DNA of 64,000 nucleotides from Strongylocentrotus purpuratus (lineage: Eukaryota > Echinodermata > Echinoidea > Camarodonta > Strongylocentrotidae): assembly GCF_000002235.5 (NCBI RefSeq), contig NW_022145613.1:8177929-8241928 (forward strand), in the 5' to 3' direction. A model generated the notes under the pieces. It was not told the DNA's origin and searched no databases. It was given only the letters and a program-made list of their open reading frames with translations. A program made the translations under genes and the position numbers. Within the stretch, counting starts at the first letter, position 1. Each line of letters starts with the position of its first letter. Positions 61,119-64,000 of this stretch are shown one piece after another.

Positions 61119-62282
61119 TGTCGAGTCTGTATAGAAACAAGGAATAACGCCCTTGACGTAAAGTAAAAAAAAATTAAATAAAGTAAGAAAATGTACAGGT
61201 ATTAATACTTTTTTGCATCAAGTCTTTAAATAGGGTTAAACATATCGATTCGTACAAAATGATCCAACAAATTATACAAAATGTTAAAGAAAAGGATAAC
61301 GTAATGACAGAAAGTTTAAAAAAATAAAAATAAGAATAAAGAAAGTGTACAGACGTTGATGCTTTTTTGTACATCAAGTCTTCAAAGGGGTGGGGGGGGG
61401 GGGGAATGATCGAGTTTTGCAAAATAATCTTATAAAGAAAAAGAAATAACGTCTTGACAGAAAGTTAAATCAAAACAATTTAAAACAAATTTGTAAAAAA
61501 GCGTACAGGCGTTAACACTTTTTTTTTCTATCTAATCTTCAAAGTGGAAGGAAAAAAAAAGATTGGTTCGTGCAACAATGATCTTTAAAAAAAAAAAAAA
61601 AAGTATAAAACTTATTTAAAAGAAAAAGAAATAACGTCTTGAGAGAATCAAAGTGGAAAAAAAAATGATCCGTTCGTGCAAAATGACCAACCACAAAAAA
61701 AATGAAATGTTAAAACAAATTAAAAAAGCGTACAGGCGTTAACATCTTTTTGCATGAAGTCTTCAAAGTGGAAAAAAAAAAAGATCGGTTCGTGCAAAAT
61801 TATCTTTTAAAGAAAAAGTTTTAAAACTTTTTTTAAAGATAAAGAAATAACATCTTGACAGAAATTTAAACAAAAAACAAAAAACAAATGTTAAAACAAA
61901 TTAAAAAAGCGTACAGGCGTTAAGACTTTTTTGCATCAAGTCTTTAAAGTGGAAAAAAAAGATCGGTTCGTGCAAACTTATCAGTAAAGAAAAAGTTATA
62001 AAACTTTTTTAAAGATAAAGAAATATCATCTTGACAGAAAGTTAACACACACACACACACAAAAAAAAATGTTAATATAAATTAAGAAAAAAAGCGTACA
62101 GGCGTAAACACTTTTTTGTTTGCATCAAGTCTTCAAAGTGGAAACAAAAAAGATCGGTTCGTGCAAAATTATCTAATAAAGAAAATGTTATACACCTTTT
62201 TTAAAGAAAAAGAAATGACATCTTTAAAGAATCAAGTCTTCAAAGTGGACAAAAAAATGATCGGTTCGTGCAAAATGATCTA

Positions 62283-62330
<48 letters not shown>

Positions 62331-62440
62331 ATAATATTATGAAACTTTTAAAAGAAAAAAGAAAAAACGTAATGATAAAAAAGTTTTTTTGTTTAAAGAA
62401 AACAAAATAAGAAGGTGTAAAGGCGCTAATGCTCTTTGTA
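61119..62440 (-). repeat. Tandem array, 160-225-bp units, right arm
   Basis: Mirror of 55553-56870, with GATCGGTTCGTGC as the complement of the conserved unit core. It differs from the left array in homopolymers: 45 A versus 37 T (62284-62328), and 13 G versus 15 C near 61392-61404. Confidence 0.88.
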
Positions 62441-62447
62441 CATCAAG

Positions 62448-63724
62448 TCAGGTGCTAATGCATTTGTAGGAATCGGGGTCATTGGAGGCGGGGCAGTCAT
62501 CTCCCTTGCAAAGTTTGCAGCGGAAAATGCAGTCGTGTCTGAGTTTCTTGTCGTATCCTACCAAACACTCGTGGCAAAAATATGACTTGTTGTAGAAGGC
62601 GGCCATTGATGTAATGAGATCAAAGTGATTGTCATGAACATACAGATAAATGGTATGGTGCCTGTCTTCGGGGCCAGCATACGTAATGAAGTTTAAGTGC
62701 TCTTTTGAAACAACCACCACCCTGAAACCGGCCATGAATTCCGTCTTTTCGAAGAGTTTAATCTCTTCGATGCCACATTTGGTATTTTCTGGAAGTTTGG
62801 CCTGTTTATACAGCTCAATGGCATATTCCCTTTGCTGTTTGTAACCACGTTTGATCGACTCAAAATTAGGGTGTTTTTCAATCCGGGCAATGCCAGTTAC
62901 GATAGCCCTTGGACAACACATGTTATCTTTATTCTTCATCCTGATGATGCATCTTTTTCTGGACAATGTCTCTTCGATGGTTAAGCACTTCACATTGGAA
63001 CCACCACCATTTGGCATAGCCATGTGTAATATGTTGAAAGAGACTGTTTCGTCCAAGCTTACCTTATCATTCGATTGAATAGTATTCTCAAGTTTGGTTG
63101 CAAATGCTTCGTGATTCATTTGATCCCTCCTTACAAATGGCATACTAACGGGTCTATCTAATTGTGGGGAATTGAAAACAATCCTAACAAAATCTCTATC
63201 ATTTACCCCCTCAACCATCTCTTCAATGATATTTTCAAACATCTCATTTACGCGTGGCATCATTTCTATCATGGGACCGTTATTTTCTATGGGTTGGAAA
63301 GAAACGGTGTAATCAGTTACATTAGCATTGTATTTGCGTACATGTTTTTGACTCACTTTGGTCACGTGATGAGTAGGGAGATTGGGTTCTCTTGCAGGCG
63401 GTGCATCTACAACACGTTTCTTAGATCCCCCAACATGAAAAGACGAGGGTCCGGCTACTGCTGCTGCTCTTGGTTGACTGTGGGAGGGTCCGGCTACTGA
63501 TGGTGGTTGTCGGGAGGGTCCGGCCACTGCTCTTGGTTGACGGGAAGGTCCAGCCACTGCTGGTGGTTGTCGGGAGGGTCCGGCCACTGCTGATGCTGGA
63601 TGGCGGGAGGGTCCAGCCACTGCTGTTGCTGCTGGTTGGCGGTTAGAGGGGCCAGGTACTGATGTTGCGTCACATGGCTTATTTGTATTGATGTCCATCT
63701 CCATTAAATGGTCATCGGAAATGC
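62448..63724 (-). pseudogene. Polinton/Maverick DNA polymerase B fossil, N-terminal part, right arm
   Basis: Mirror of the left-arm fossil. In this copy the N-terminal part present (about 425 codons: Gly-Pro-Ser repeats, then the Polinton PolB N-terminal module, then the Cys/His-rich end) reads as one open frame, so the part present looks whole. The element is nonetheless incomplete because the catalytic domains and other Polinton genes (integrase, ATPase, protease, capsid) are not seen. A Polinton-derived, possibly host-retained N-terminal fragment is an alternative to a plain fossil. Confidence 0.85.
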
Positions 63725-64000
63725 CTATGAGATAAAAAAAAAAAAAAAAAAAAAAAAAGATATATAAGAACGGATAAAAAGTTTCATTCAACCGCTACAA
63801 TGTATTGTGTTGTCTTCATACATGAAAAAAAAAAATGAACATTCATCCAATGATCCTTTGCATTGATGTATATATAAATGAAGTATACACTAACCGTCAT
63901 CAAAATTTGGTTGCCATGGAGTAGCTGCGTCATGTGGAAGACCTTGCTGGTGCTGCGTTGCTAGGGGGAGAGGGGGGCTGTTGGTTCTCGACGAACACAT

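Larger units (their letters stand above)
53993..64000. repeat. Giant palindrome, arms at least 5 kb, apex near 58,990
   Basis: The last base of the window pairs with about 53993, and the two arms mirror each other inward to the apex. Paired positions sum to 117,984-117,995; the drift comes from a T/A run (37 versus 45), a C/G run (15 versus 13) and a few single-base homopolymer differences. In the stretches compared I saw no substitution in the arms apart from the apex. The innermost 25 bases per side match imperfectly and end in GTAGACT and AGTCTAC around an 11-base loop. The right arm is cut by the window end, so the left limit is also unknown. Confidence 0.95.

Noticed and set aside
53993-64000. 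The whole palindrome as the long terminal inverted repeats of one Polinton
   Set aside because: Polinton terminal repeats are normally well under 2 kb. These arms contain a LINE and a tandem array, and no other Polinton gene lies between them.

Overview
The window looks like AT-rich nuclear DNA from a deuterostome, most likely a sea urchin. The reasons are the dense (GA)n and poly-G simple repeats, frequent ACATGTA words, many short non-autonomous DNA transposons, a tRNA-headed SINE with an ATT tail, CR1/L2-type LINE remains and a Polinton fossil. The genus is inference; no identity search was possible. I recognise no complete host protein-coding gene. Nearly every long open frame is simple repeat, minisatellite or chance.

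Positions 1-53,000 are intergenic or intronic. They hold: a multi-copy TTAA-flanked MITE family (at least seven copies, two sequence subfamilies); a hAT MITE with a perfect 8-bp target duplication (9613-10002); a 1.7-kb TA-flanked TIR element built around a 51-bp minisatellite (7547-9256); a 1.1-kb TIR element with CRE and NRF1-like sites (43684-44797); several smaller TIR or hairpin elements, one carrying (GA)n tracts; SINEs; tandem segmental duplications; and long purine or poly-G tracts. The best host regulatory candidate here is a CCAAT/CACCC promoter-like stretch at 38,040-38,200, followed by a noncoding exon-like segment with a GTAAGT donor at 38,548.

At 53,040-53,480 there is a second promoter-like region: six ETS-type CTTCCGG/CGGAAG cores, a TTACGTAA site and two opposed CCAAT boxes. 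A 54-codon exon-like frame with a GTAAGT donor follows (53,505-53,667).

From at most 53,993 to the window end lies the most striking structure, a palindrome of at least 10 kb centred near 58,990. Each arm carries, from outside to centre: an N-terminal fragment of a Polinton/Maverick protein-primed DNA polymerase B preceded by a Gly-Pro-Ser repeat; an array of about 160-225-bp tandem repeats sharing GCACGAACCGATC; and the 3' part of a decayed CR1/L2-like LINE. In the stretches compared, the arms differ only in homopolymer length, apart from the imperfect apex hairpin. This is either a very recent inverted duplication or an assembly fold-back. The right arm is cut by the window end, so its full size is unknown.
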